DNA of 64,000 nucleotides, taken from positions 1 through 64,000 of the forward strand of contig JAMPIV010005835.1 of assembly GCA_024509875.1 (NCBI GenBank). Reading direction: 5' to 3'. The position numbers and the translations under genes were made by a program. Every line of letters starts with the position of its first letter. Position 1 is the stretch's first letter. Below are positions 33,608-45,290 of this stretch, piece by piece. A model generated the notes under the pieces. The model saw nothing but the letters and a program-made list of their open reading frames with translations, ran no database searches and was not told the DNA's origin. The stretch comes from Oreohelix idahoensis (taxonomy: Eukaryota; Mollusca; Gastropoda; Stylommatophora; Oreohelicidae).

Positions 33608-35956
33608 TGTGATGATGTCACAATGATACAACGTTAAAATATCTCCAAAATTAACGATGAAATGTAGGGTTAAAAATAATGCGTAAGATACTAGGAGACA
33701 TGCTCGCCCATGCCAGACCTCCCACCGCCATTTAAAACTAACGAGTTACAAGTGCAGACGAAACGTTTAACCTTTGTAGACGGGAGAGAACGGAGGACAC
33801 ACAAAAAAAAGGAAAAATATGACTGAACACGTGTTTGAAGTTCGAACGGCAAAAAGACGCAAGTGGGGGTGAAAGGAGAAAAATTCACGTCCCGAGTTGA
33901 CATAAAGTAAGGAAATGGACAAGAAAAGGACATTAGCTCTTGATCGAGACAGTCATTTCTTGGACGATTTTCGATACTTGGTCTTTATTTGAATGCCGCG
34001 GCTAAACACATGAGGGAAGGATCTCGAACAAATTTCAAAAAATTAAACTTGAGAAAAAAATTCGTTTTTTCTTAATAATAGAGTTATGAAAATAAAACCT
34101 AGCTAGTTTGATAGCCCATCTTGAGCAGAGAAATAATATGCTTTCAATTATACAGACGGATAGATAATAAGGAAGATATTGACAAAAGACTGTATTGTTC
34201 ATAACAGACAAGCGACTGCACTGGTAACCCATGTCACTAAAAGTAACCAAAATCTTGGCCTTGAGTCTGCAAACGTAAAAATCGAGCTGTAATTAAAGAG
34301 AGGGAATGTGGTGGAGAATTGTAGCTAAAAATAACTTAGACAGCAGATTCGTGTAGGAAATGCATGTAAAACCAAGTGTGTTTTTATGAAAAAACAAGTA
34401 GAGGCAGACGGACTAACAGACCGTAATACATACTTGACTGAGATTTGACTGAAGTGACTTTTGGTTGCCAATTTGAAAGTTAGGGGGGAAGTCGGCGATT
34501 GGTCAACGCATTTTATAGTAGCGTGATAGAGAGGTGAAAGTTTGCCATTTTACATAAGTCTGTTCAGAGACACAGTTTGAATCCATGAATGGTGCTGATG
34601 CCATAAGAATATAACTTTATAAGTGGGACGTCATCATACGGCCAGCAGCTCAGCTGAGTTTTGCTAGCAAACTTTAACTGTGTTCTCATTTCTGAATTCT
34701 GGTAAGAATGAATAATATTTATTCTGTATATTTTAATAATTCGAGTGATTGATACTGCTATATCATAGAAATGATTACAACAAGTAAGTGTTCGCTCTAG
34801 ATCCCCAGCCCTAGATCAGGGTCTAGAGACATACATACAAAGAAAATATATAGGAACGCCTAAATGAAACTATGAAAAAGGATCTAGTGTTGAGATCAGT
34901 GGAACATATCACCTATCTTATTTAATAGCAGGAAGCTATTGAACATATCTCAGATGTAATGTAGTCTTGGGGAACTGATACTATGTGAAACCAACTTGGT
35001 AAGATGTGCTTTGTGGTCAGAGAGATCTGACCTAGTCTATGTGGTGTTGTTGTGTGTAGTGTTGTGTACAGAAGTGGTTCAGAAGATAGAGTTCTGACAT
35101 ATGACCAATACTTTTGTTTCAGAACTGTGAGTTTCTATTTGGCACCAAAGCGGTGTCAAATACTGTATTAATATATACAAGTGTGGACCAGAGCAGTCTG
35201 TCATTGTGTCAGAGCAGCCGTATATTGCCCCCTGCACGGAGAGGTGGGGCCATCAGACTTCTGTACAGGATCGATGCAGGCAGATAAGTCATATCTGGCC
35301 TGCTGGACTTTCACCAACAACATTTTCATCTAAATTACCCCTAATTCAGCATTAAATAAAGCCAAGACATTGGGGAAATTAAACTATATATATTTATCCA
35401 TTAAGTCATCGGACAATGTTTGGCAGTCATAGACTAGGAGTGATGACACCACCCCAACAGCATATCTAGTAATAAGTTCTCCTGTGACTAGCTTAATATA
35501 ATTATTATTAACCAGTTATTTGAAATAATTAAGTACACATTTTCCATTTTATTATGCCTTATGATTTTGCATTCCATTTATGACTCCATAATATTTCTTA
35601 TGTTCTGACCAACTAAACATTTGGTTCAGAACAAAATAAATTTATCAAAAGATTAACTTGTAAAACTAAAACAGCCTGAGTTAGTTCAGTGTGTCATAAA
35701 TTTTATTAATATTATTAGACTTCTTAAATATCTGTGTGTGTGTGTGTGTACTCTACCACAACACAGTACATATCATTACCCTAGACTTTTAACGTAGCCA
35801 CATTCATTAGTAAAAAAGATATGTGTGAGGTCGTAAGTGGTAGTACGAAGGGCCTTCTGTAATTCACATCTACATTTATCTCAGGAGCCTTCACAACTGA
35901 CCTCATACATCACACTAAGTGACATCAACCATACAATACCATCAAAATCCACTACA
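33608..35956 (+). repeat. E2 5' LTR
   Basis: 2,349 bp. It includes a (GT)n run near 35732 that is longer in the 3' LTR. Promoter elements cannot be placed by eye. Confidence 0.94.
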
Positions 35957-35961
35957 TATAT

Positions 35962-35979
35962 TGGGGGCTCGTCCGGGAT
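35962..35979 (+). promoter_or_regulatory. E2 primer-binding site, tRNA-Pro type
   Basis: TGGGGGCTCGTCCGGGAT, starting five bases after the LTR end, is the 18-nt site complementary to the 3' end of tRNA-Pro that is also known from gammaretroviruses such as MLV. TGG pairs with the tRNA CCA end. Confidence 0.9.
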
Positions 35980-36219
35980 AATTAGCTTATCAGTAATATT
36001 AGGATCTCCTGGTGGGAGAATTAAAATTAGGGGAACAAATTGTAAAAATTAAAAGTGTCCCTTAAAATTGAAAGTGAGAATAAAAGTTGGTGAATCTTCA
36101 CAGCCAGTGGTAATTAATTAGTTAACTGGCTAATTAGAATTACCTTAGTCTATAGTAATTAGAATTACTTTAGTTATTTATTGGTTGGATTTTTACCCTG
36201 CTCATTGTTATTTTGTGTG

Positions 36220-36905
36220 ATGGCGGAGTTAGCAAAGTTCAGATCAGCTGCTGTGCTAACGGCGAAGGAAATGGGAATGGATGGTCAGGCTTTAATTCAG
36301 TATGTAGCTGCTGAATGTGACAAGTATATTGAAAGGGAAGAAAGAAGATTAGAAAAAGAGGCCGAAAGAAAATTAGAGTCTGAAAGGTTGGCTGAAGAGA
36401 AGAGGTTAGAGGCTGAAAAAGAAATTAAGAGGCTGCAGATTGAGGCAGAAGAAAAACGACAGCAAAGGGAAGCAGAAGATAAAAAGGCCGAAAGGGAGGC
36501 AGAAGATAGAAGGTTGCAAAGGGAGCACGAATTACGACTAAGGGAGCTGGAGTTACAAGGCCAGGCTCCTGAAAATGGTGCCAGCCCTTTTGCCTCAGAT
36601 GCTGCAGCTAGTCAGGGTGCCTCAAACTCAGCTATGGGGTTTCATTTAGACCATTTTGTTGAAAGAGACGATGACATCGAGGGGTACCTCAGTCGTTTTG
36701 AGTTATTAGCTACTACATATGGGTTAGAAAGAGAGAGGTGGAGTTTAAAGTTATCACAGGGACTGAGAGGTACTTCTTATGAAGTCTTCGCAAAAATGAA
36801 CAGAGAATACCAAGACAATTATGACATGTTTAAAGCAGGCTTTGTTATTGAGGTACGAAAAAAAATGGTGAATTTTATCGTAAGAAATTTAGAAATGCCA
36901 AACAG
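36220..36905 (+). pseudogene. E2 gag, N-terminal part, frameshifted
   Basis: It starts MAELAKFRSAAVLTAKEMG, matching E1 Gag, with the same charged coiled-coil-like stretch and the GFHLDHFVERDDDIEGYLSRFELLATTYG capsid-like region described in E1. Two single-base insertions, one at TTTAAAGCAGG (near 36831) and one in the eight-A run near 36858-36865, throw the frame by two, so Gag no longer reads into its zinc knuckle and pol. Apart from these, the frame matches E1 codon for codon. Confidence 0.9.
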
Positions 36906-39900
36906 TTGTCTGGGGAGACATACCACCAATTCTCTGCCAGACTGGAAACCTATTTGGAGAAATGGACTGCTCTGGGGAAGACCCAAGATCTTAAAGAGAT
37001 GATCATGATAGAGCAATTGAGAGAGTCCATGGCTCCAGACATGAGAAAATTTCTCATGGAACAAGGTGCAGAGAAGTTGGGGGAGATTTTAAATGTCGCT
37101 GAGAGGTATCAGGCAGCCCAGGCAGAGGTAAGTGGCTCTAAAAAGAAGCACATAGAAACTTTTAAAGCTCCACAGCCATTTAATAAATTTGAAAATAGAG
37201 AACAGGGTAATAAAGGCAGGACAAACTTTGAACGGCCAAGAAATGACTATCGAGACAGAAACTCACAGTTCAATGACCAAAAATACAATGAAAGAAAACC
37301 GTTTAACCAAGGAAAAAGATGGTGCAAATGGTGCAAGAAAGATAACTATAACACCGAATTTTGTAGAAGGAAACCTTCAAACATTGCTGCAATGAAGTCG
37401 GGGACTCAAAGATTAAAGGTTAATCCTAATGGACAGCAGGAACCTTATCACCCCCCAGTTTGTGAGGATGTTATTTGTAATGGGGTCACCATAAGGTGCC
37501 TTTATGATACAGGTTTGGATTATGATTCAGTTGTGAAGTCTAGCCTAGTGGACCCAAGTCAGTATACCACAGAAACAGTGGAAATACAAGGGGCGACTAA
37601 GGACATACCACTCATGACACTTCCCATCGCAAGGATAACGGTGAAAACTCGCTATGTGGAAGGAGAAATCAGAGCAGCAGTGATAGATGAACCAATCTAC
37701 CCTCTGATATTGGGGTGTAGATACGTCTTCTTGGGGAATCCCGAGAAACCTGTGATCATGGCGACAGAGCAGACCAGGTCACAGAAGAAGGAGGAAGAAG
37801 GTGAACCTATAAATGCTCATCCAGAGGAGATGAGGAAGGCGCAGGCTGAGGATAGGACACTCAAGCCATGTTTTAAAAAATTGCCCAAATGCCACACACC
37901 TCCAAGCAAGGGGGAATATTTTACGAAGAACAAACTATTATACAGGAAGGCCGGAACTGGAACAAATGGTCACAACCAGCTGGTTCTTCCCACTTCATAT
38001 AGGGATAAAGTGATGGAACTCGGGCATGCGATTCCCTTCAGTGGTCACATGGGGATCAGCGCCACAGGACAGCGTATAGCTTGTCATTACTTCTGGCCAG
38101 GGATAACGGAGGATATAAAAAGATATGTCAAATCCTGCCCAGAATGTCAAAGGGTAGCGCCAAAGCACTGGACTGCTCCTGCAACTCTAGGGGAAATGCC
38201 CATAGTGGGAACACCTTTTGAGAGGGTTGCAGTGGATATTGTAGGACCTCTCACTCGGACCAAGAGGAGGAACAGTTACATCCTTACTCTGGTGGACACT
38301 TGTTCTATGTGGGGAGAGGCGGTAGCCCTGCCATCAATTGATTCAAAACATGTAGCAGAGGCCCTACTTACAATATTCACAAGATTAGGATTCCCGCATC
38401 AAATCTTGACTGATAATGGCTCTCAGTTCAAGGGGAAACTAACGGAAGAAGTTTTTAAGCTATTTCAAGCCAGACACTTTCACTGTAGCCCGTACCACCC
38501 GCAAGGGAACGGCCAGGTAGAGAGGTTTAATGGGACTCTCATTTCTATCCTGAGGAAGATGGCACACGAAAAACCGGATCTGTGGGATCAATTCCTGCCC
38601 GCCGCATTGTTTGCGTATCGGGAGGTACCACATAGTTCAACCGGGATGGCTCCCGCAACTCTGCTATTTGGGAGGCCAATAAAAGGTCCATTAGAAGCAC
38701 TATTAAGGACCTGGACAGATGAGAAGGCAGAAGAGATTGTTACCTCATCTTATCAATACGTGAACGAACTGACCACTCGTCTGAAAGCCGGATGGAAACT
38801 GGCAAATGATAATTTGAAACAAGCCAGGAAGAAACATGCAGCATATTTTAATAGGAAGGCAAAGGACAGAGAACTAGCTGTGGGAGAGAAGGTGCTTCTT
38901 CTACTACCCGGCAGCCAGAATAAATTACAAATTGAATGGCAAATTCCATATACGGTTTTAGAGAAGGTGTCTAGAACAAACTATAAAATTTACAAAAAGG
39001 GGAAGGAGAAAGTTTATCATGTAAACCTTTTAAAGAAGTATCTGGACAGACCACTCCAGGAAAGCACCCCCTTACTGGCCTTGGCTATCGCAACTCAAAT
39101 GCAAAAGGAACCACTCACCTCGCTTGAATACCCATTACATCCTTGTGAAACAGCGGCACAAGTACAAGTCAGTAAGCACCTGACTAAAAATCAGAGGGAG
39201 AGAGTTCAACAGGTTCTGGAGGAACATACAGATGTATTAACAGATAAACCAGGACATACAAATTTGCTACAGTATGACATGAAACTGGTAGACTCAAACC
39301 CAATCTGTATGAGAGCCTATTCTATTCCATTCGCGAAGGAGAAGGCATTGAAGGAAGAAATAGATTATTTGTTGAAGGAGGGGATTATTTCACACAGTGA
39401 ATCATCTTTTAGCTCCAGTGTCGTTTTGTTGAGGAAACCGTCTGGGGAACACAGACTGTGCATAGATTACAGGAAACTGAATGCTGTCACAGAAGGACAA
39501 GTGGATCCATTACCAGACACAAAACAGTTATTTGCCAGACTGAACAAGGCAACATACTTTTCAAAGGTGGATCTTAGTAAAGGCTATTACCAGATCCCAG
39601 TGAAGCCTGAAGTGAGACCTTATTTGGCTTTTAGCACTTCGGATGGACATTATGAATTCAACATGCTACCATTCGGATTGAAAAATGCTCCGAGTGTATT
39701 TTCAAGGATGATGCGCAAATTGTTGGATCCCCTGAATAACCCATGTATCACGAATTTCATGGATGATATTCTCGTCGCCACAGAGACATTTGAAGAACAC
39801 ATTGACGCTCTAAAAATGTTATTTAATAGGCTTAGGGAGGCGAACTTAACTGCTAGGCCAACAAAATGTTGTAATGGATGCAAAGAGTTGGAATTCTTGG

Positions 39901-40580
39901 GACACACTGTATATCAGGGTAACATGACCCCTGATCCCAAGAACTTGGAGAAACTGCAGAGAGCACCTAGACCACAAACAAAAAAGGACGTGCGATCATT
40001 CGTGTCGTTATGTGGATTTTATCAAAAATACATCAAAAATTTTAACTCTATTTGTGCTCCTCTGACTGATCTGACTCGCAAGGGACTTCCAGATAAAATT
40101 ATTTGGACTGCGCAATGTGAATTAGCTTTCCAAGAATTAAAGGAAAAACTCACTAGCAAGCCTATTCTCAAATTGCCTGATTTGACACAGGACTTTGTGG
40201 TGAGAACAGATGCAAGTAATGTAGGCCTCGGGGCGGCCTTGTTGCAGAGGTCATCTTCACCAGATGGGGAACTGAACCCAGTCGCTTATGCAAGCCGCAA
40301 ATTGAATAAAGCGGAACAAGGATATTCCACAAGCGAAAAGGAATGTTTAGCGTTAATCTGGGCAATAAAGAAGTTTCAAATCTATCTGTATGGTAGGAAT
40401 TTTGTGGTCCAGACGGATCATCAGCCCCTCGTATTCTTATCTCAGGCTAAGCATGAAAACGCAAGATTGCTGAGGTGGTCTTTGTTACTGCAACCTTATC
40501 AGTTTATTATCGAATACATCCCAGGCAAATTGAATGTCGGTGCAGATTTCCTCAGTCGGCACCCCTGTGATCAAGATTAG
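36906..40580 (+). CDS. E2 Gag C-terminus, protease, integrase, RT and RNase H, open
   Basis: 1,224 codons without a stop. It holds the Gag C-terminus with a zinc knuckle in which the His is Tyr (CKWCKKDNYNTEFC, about 138-152). Protease LYDTGLDYD is at about 200. The integrase HHCC domain (about 373-412) and DD35E core (Asp about 443, Asp about 501, Glu about 537) follow, then WQIPYTVLEK where E1 has WQGPY. Gypsy-type RT has FSKVDLSKGYYQ (about 884) and FMDD (about 951). RNase H has RTDASNVGLG, SEKECLA and QTDHQP, and the end is SRHPCDQD. Integrase before RT is the copia-like order known in Gmr1-like Gypsy elements. In the ancestor this was fused in frame to Gag. Confidence 0.93.
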   Translation: MSGETYHQFSARLETYLEKWTALGKTQDLKEMIMIEQLRESMAPDMRKFLMEQGAEKLGEILNVAERYQAAQAEVSGSKKKHIETFKAPQPFNKFENREQGNKGRTNFERPRNDYRDRNSQFNDQKYNERKPFNQGKRWCKWCKKDNYNTEFCRRKPSNIAAMKSGTQRLKVNPNGQQEPYHPPVCEDVICNGVTIRCLYDTGLDYDSVVKSSLVDPSQYTTETVEIQGATKDIPLMTLPIARITVKTRYVEGEIRAAVIDEPIYPLILGCRYVFLGNPEKPVIMATEQTRSQKKEEEGEPINAHPEEMRKAQAEDRTLKPCFKKLPKCHTPPSKGEYFTKNKLLYRKAGTGTNGHNQLVLPTSYRDKVMELGHAIPFSGHMGISATGQRIACHYFWPGITEDIKRYVKSCPECQRVAPKHWTAPATLGEMPIVGTPFERVAVDIVGPLTRTKRRNSYILTLVDTCSMWGEAVALPSIDSKHVAEALLTIFTRLGFPHQILTDNGSQFKGKLTEEVFKLFQARHFHCSPYHPQGNGQVERFNGTLISILRKMAHEKPDLWDQFLPAALFAYREVPHSSTGMAPATLLFGRPIKGPLEALLRTWTDEKAEEIVTSSYQYVNELTTRLKAGWKLANDNLKQARKKHAAYFNRKAKDRELAVGEKVLLLLPGSQNKLQIEWQIPYTVLEKVSRTNYKIYKKGKEKVYHVNLLKKYLDRPLQESTPLLALAIATQMQKEPLTSLEYPLHPCETAAQVQVSKHLTKNQRERVQQVLEEHTDVLTDKPGHTNLLQYDMKLVDSNPICMRAYSIPFAKEKALKEEIDYLLKEGIISHSESSFSSSVVLLRKPSGEHRLCIDYRKLNAVTEGQVDPLPDTKQLFARLNKATYFSKVDLSKGYYQIPVKPEVRPYLAFSTSDGHYEFNMLPFGLKNAPSVFSRMMRKLLDPLNNPCITNFMDDILVATETFEEHIDALKMLFNRLREANLTARPTKCCNGCKELEFLGHTVYQGNMTPDPKNLEKLQRAPRPQTKKDVRSFVSLCGFYQKYIKNFNSICAPLTDLTRKGLPDKIIWTAQCELAFQELKEKLTSKPILKLPDLTQDFVVRTDASNVGLGAALLQRSSSPDGELNPVAYASRKLNKAEQGYSTSEKECLALIWAIKKFQIYLYGRNFVVQTDHQPLVFLSQAKHENARLLRWSLLLQPYQFIIEYIPGKLNVGADFLSRHPCDQD

Positions 40581-40653
40581 ATAGTGGCAGGCGTGAGAAG
40601 AGATTTTAACTATGTGTATCACTGGTTTTGGAACTTGCCGTAGTGCATGTTCT

Positions 40654-40667
40654 CAGGTGGGGACATG
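40654..40667 (+). promoter_or_regulatory. E2 polypurine tract
   Basis: AGGTGGGGACA lies immediately before the 3' LTR. It is short and imperfect compared with E1. Confidence 0.65.
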
Positions 40668-43020
40668 TGTGATGATGTCACAATGATACAACGTTAAAAT
40701 ATCTCCAAAATTAACGATGAAATGTAGGGTTAAAAATAATGCGTAAGATACTAGGAGACATGCTCGCCCATGCCAGACCTCCCACCGCCATTTAAAACTA
40801 ACGAGTTAGAAGTGCAGACGAAACGTTTACCCTTTGTAGACGGGAGAGAACGGAGGACACACAAAAAAGGAAAAATATGACTGAACACGTGTTTGAAGTT
40901 CGAACGGCAAAAAGACGCAAGTGGGGGTGAAAGGAGAAAAATTCACGTCCCGAGTTGACATAAAGTAAGGAAATGGACAAGAAAAGGACATTAGCTCGTG
41001 ATCGAGACAGTCATTTCTTGGACGATTTTCGATACTTGGTCTTTATTTGAATGCCGCGGCAAAACCCATGAGGGAAGGATCTCGAACAAATTTCAAAAAA
41101 TTAAACTTGAGAAAAAATACGTTTTTTCTTAATAATAGAGTTATGAAAATAAAACCCAGCTAGTTTGATAGCCCATCTTGAGCAGAGAAATAATATGCTT
41201 TCAATTATACAGACGGATAGATAATAAGGAAGATATTGACAAAAGACTGTATTGTTCATAACAGACAAGCGACTGCACTGGTAACCCATGTCACTAAAAG
41301 TAACCAAAATCTTGGCCTTGAGACTGCAAACGTAAAAATCGAGCTGTAATTAAAGAGAGGGAATGTGGTGGAGAATTGTAGCTAAAAATAACTTAGACAG
41401 CAGATTCGTGTAGGAAATGCATGTAAAACCAAGTGTGTTTTTATGAAAAAAACAAGTAGAGGCAGACGGACTAACAGACCGTAATACATACTTGACTGAG
41501 ATTTGACTGAAGTGACTTTTGGTTGCCAATTTGAAAGTTAGGGGGGAAGTCGGCGATTGGTCAACGCATTTTATAGTAGCGTGATAGAGAGGTGAAAGTT
41601 TGCCATTTTACATAAGTCTGTTCAGAGACACAGTTTGAACCCATGAATGGTGCTGATGCCATAAGAATATAACTTTATAAGTGGGACGTCATCATACGGC
41701 CAGCAGCTCAGCTGAGTTTTGCTAGCAAACTTTAACTGTGTTCTCATTTCTGAATTCTGGTAAGAATGAATAATATTTATTCTGTATATTTTAATAATTC
41801 GAGTGATTGATACTGCCATATCATAAAAATGATTACGACAAGTAAGTGTTCGCTCTAGATCCCCAGCCCAAGTTCAGGGTCTAGAGACATACATACAAAG
41901 AAAATATATAGGAACGCCTAAATGAAACTATGAAAAAGGATCTAGTGTTGAGATCAGTGGAACATATCACCTATCTTATTTAATAGCAGGAAGCTATTGA
42001 ACATATCTCAGATGTAATGTAGTCTTGGGGAACTGATACTATGTGAAACCAACTTGGTAAGATGTGCTTTGTGGTCAGAAAGATCTGACCTAGTCTATGT
42101 GGTGTTGTTGTGTGTAGTGTTGTGTACAGAAGTGGTTCAGAAGATAGAGTTCTGACACATGACCAATACTTTTGTTTCAGAACTGTGAGTTTCTATTTGG
42201 CACCAAAGCGGTGTCAAATACTGTATTAATATATACAAGTGTGGACCAGAGCAGTCTGTCATTGTGTCAGAGCAGCCGTATATTGCCCCCTGCACGGAGA
42301 GGTGGGGCCATCAGACTTCTGTACAGGATCGATGCAGGCAGATAAGTCATATCTGGCCTGCTGGACTTTCACCAACAACATTTTCATCTAAATTACCCCT
42401 AATTCAGCATTAAATAAAGCCAAGACATTGGGGAAATTAAACTATATATATTTATCCCTTAAGTCATCGGACAATGTTTGGCAGTCATAGACTAGGAGTG
42501 ATGACACCACCCCAACAGCATATCTAGTAATAAGTTCTCCTGTGACTAGCTTAATATAATTATTATTAACCAGTTATTTGAAATAATTAAGTACACATTT
42601 TCCATTTTATTATGCCTTATGATTTTGCATTCCATTTATGACTCCATAATATTTCTTATGTTCTGACCAACTAAACATTTGGTTCAGAACAAAATAAATT
42701 TATCAAAAGATTAACTTGTAAAACTAAAACAGCCTGAGTTAGTTCAGTGTGTCATAAATTTTATTAATATTATTAGACTTCTTAAATATCTGTGTGTGTG
42801 TGTGTGTGTGTGTACTCTACCACAACACCGTACATATCATTACCCTAGACTTTTAACGTAGCCACATTCATTAGTAAAAAAGATATGTGTGAGGTCGTAA
42901 GTGGTAGTACGAAGGGCCTTCTGTAATTCACATCTACATTTATCTCAGGAGCCTTCACAACTGACCTCATACATCACACTAAGTGACATCAACCATACAA
43001 TACCATCAAAATCCACTACA
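40668..43020 (+). repeat. E2 3' LTR
   Basis: 2,353 bp, differing from the 5' LTR by scattered substitutions and by (GT)n length near 42791. Confidence 0.94.
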
Positions 43021-43025
43021 ATCAG

Positions 43026-43371
43026 GCCCGGAAGATGTTAGCACGCCTGGATGAACTAGTCAGCTGGTGCAGAATGAGCTTCAAACCCAAGAAGTCGAGA
43101 AGCCTATCAGTCAGGAAAGGGAAGATAGCGGAGGTCATATTCATGGTTTCCAACCAAAGAATCCCTACTGTAATTGAGGAACCTGTTAAAAGTCTTGGCA
43201 GGGTGTACGATGCCTCATTAAAAGACTCGAAGGCAGTGCAACAGACAATAGAAATGGCAGACAGAGGGCTACAGATCATAGACCAAACCAGACTCCTAGG
43301 AAAATTCAAACTGCGGTGCCTCCAGTTCATGTTGATACCTAAGTTGCCGTAGCCACTGCTTATATATGAAA
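43026..43371 (+). pseudogene. LINE C RT, part after the active site
   Basis: The reading resumes directly after the E2 target duplication with ARKMLARLDELVSWCRM, the region following FMDD, then SLGRVYDASLKD and KFKLRCLQFMLIPK. A stop lies after PKLP (CCGTAG, where Arg-Trp-type residues are expected). The frame is cut at 43371 by the Helitron-like insert. Confidence 0.82.
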
Positions 43372-44008
43372 CTAGCAATAACCCGTCAAACTTGACGGGT
43401 TTTTAATTATAGTGTGCTGTTTTCGTTCCCGGATGAGCAGATAGAAATACATTCTTAGTGTCTTTGGTTTCTTTCCATTATACAGTGTAATCAAACTTTT
43501 CATGAACACCGTCATTTGAAAGCTTTTCTTTGTTGATTGTAACTATTTTCGGGAGGGTATATAATGGACACAATACAATTTTTCAACAGGGTTGTATTCC
43601 TCAGCTGTGACCAACGTACACACAGCGAGAATTATGTTATTTTAGATTCAATTTAAAAGTTCTTTGATGACGACATTTCGTGTGAAAGTGCGTGGATTGT
43701 TTTCAAAGAATGTTCCCTGATAATAAGTGGTTTTAACAAAAACTTTCAAGTTTTCATGATTTGTACATCGGGTGAGGGCTCATGCACCCCAATTTTTACG
43801 CACTTTTTCTTTGTCGAGCGCTACTAATTTCGTGAAAGAATTTAAAAAAAAAAAACCCACCAAAGTATTTGTTTTATATAACACCCACGCCGCGCAAGTT
43901 GCACACCGCGCGTTGCGCACTTTTTTTTCTGGCGCGAGTTACTATTTTGAGTGTGACCGACCGACCTAACATACATCGGTAATTATTATAGTTGGGATGG
44001 GATTGGGA
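43372..44008 (-). mobile_element. Helitron-like non-autonomous insert, 637 bp
   Basis: On the minus strand it begins TCCCAATCCC and ends CTAG. A perfect 10-bp hairpin (AACCCGTCAA / TTGACGGGTT, 43380-43401) lies just before that end. It sits between A (43371) and T (44009) with no target duplication, and deleting it restores the LINE C codons across the site (LIYE-ISTS). The 5' TC, 3' hairpin plus CTRR and A|T target are the Helitron hallmarks. No Rep/helicase coding is present. The hairpin lies nearer the end than usual. Confidence 0.78.
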
Positions 44009-44770
44009 TAAGCACCAGTACAGTTGAAGCTATAGATCAGAAGGTCAACAAGTTCATGAGGAAATGGCTAGGGGTACCACCAGGTCTGTCAAACGTAGCA
44101 TTGTACTGCAAAGAGTCAAAACTTGCGCTTCCTTTCAAGTCAGTTGTTGAAGAGTACAAAGTGGGAAAGGCAAGGCTCACGATGATGCTGCGCGAGTTAG
44201 CAGATGACGTGGTTACGTCCATTCAACCCATACTGAAAACAGGGAGGAAGTGGAAAGTGGAAGAAGCTGTTGATGCTGCCCAAGAGTCGCTCTAGCTAAG
44301 GGAGGTAATCGGATACACACAGGCGAATAGACGGGGATTTGGCCATGGAGACATCCGCGGGTGGTCCAATGCATCAAGCAGGGAGCGCACAGACATGGTA
44401 GTTCAGGAGATACGAGGAGCTGAGAATGATAAGAGGGTGCAAAAAGCAGTGCAGCAAGCCCAACAAGGCCAATTGACTACATGGGAAGGAGCCCTGCAAA
44501 GGTCCTTGACATGGAATGATATATGGCATATGGCACCTCTTAGGCTCAGCTTCATTATTAGATCAATGTATAATTTCCTTGCCATCGGCCACAAACCTTG
44601 TGAGATGGGGAAAGTCGGATGATGAGCAGTGCCTCCTATGCCAGGAAAGGCAGACACTTAAACACGTGCTTTCAGGCTGCAAGGTGGCACTAGGACAAGG
44701 GCGGTACACATGGCGCCACAACAAAGTGCTAAGTGAGCTGGCTGCGACAACAGACCTGGCAAGGTGAAGG
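44009..44770 (+). pseudogene. LINE C C-terminal region with zinc motif
   Basis: Readable blocks: STSTVEAIDQKVNKFMRKWLG, KSVVEEYKVGKARL, a stop after AQESL (44293-44295), then WNDIWHMAPLRLSF. A frameshift near 44572 leads to LPSATNLVRWGK and CLLCQERQTLKHVLSGC (CX2C...H...C), the zinc-binding motif that precedes the nuclease in R2-type LINEs, then GQGRYTWRHNKVL. A TGA follows LAR near 44765. Confidence 0.8.
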
Positions 44771-45290
44771 CGAATAACAAAGTCAGGCCGAGCACCGCAA
44801 ATACATACTTTCTGAGAGCAGGAAAGTCAGCACACCCCAAAGCGAGTAAATCAGGTAGCAGTTTACCATCTCTTCTTGACTGCAAATGACTGGGAGATGG
44901 CGGTAGGCCTACCTGGACGAGGGGCATAACCAGAGAGTATCAGAAAATCTCGAATACGCCGGATATAGTGCTGCATACTTCATCATCGCAGCAGGTTATA
45001 ATGATTGAACTGACCGTGCCATTTGAATCCAGATTGGGCGAGCAACATTCGTTCAAAGCGACCAAGTATAGTGATCTGGCTGCGGATCTGAGACACAATG
45101 GGTTCACTGCAAAGGTCATGGCTGTTGAGGTGAGTGCAAGAGGGCTCGTGGCTGTGTCAGTGTTTGATTTATTGAAACTGTTGGGTCTGAGAGGACAGTA
45201 GAGAACAAGGGCACTGAAGAAGCTTAGTGAAACTGCGGAAAGGGCATCATGCTGGCTGTGGAACAACCGCAATGGGCTAGGGAACTCGTT
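44771..45290 (+). pseudogene. LINE C restriction-like endonuclease domain
   Basis: After a decayed linker, the frame NTPDIVLHTSSS ... IMIELTVPFE carries the PD and E residues of a PD-(D/E)XK-type nuclease, followed by KATKYSDLAADLR, VMAVEVSARGLVAVS and the C-terminal KKLSETAERASCWLWNNRN. This domain makes the target nick in R2-like LINEs and places LINE C outside the APE-type families around it. Stops occur at the join to the upstream part and after GLRGQ. Confidence 0.8.

Larger units (their letters stand above)
33608..43020 (+). mobile_element. Gypsy element E2, complete, 9.41 kb, Gmr1-like pol order
   Basis: LTRs of about 2.35 kb (33608-35956 and 40668-43020) start TGTGATGATG and end CACTACA. 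Five-base duplications ATCAG lie at 33603-33607 and 43021-43025. The internal order is primer-binding site, gag, protease, integrase, RT, RNase H, polypurine tract. By eye the LTRs differ at about 1% of positions, so E2 is older than E1. It sits in the RT gene of LINE C. The proteins are closely related to E1, but the LTRs are not obviously alike. Confidence 0.95.
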
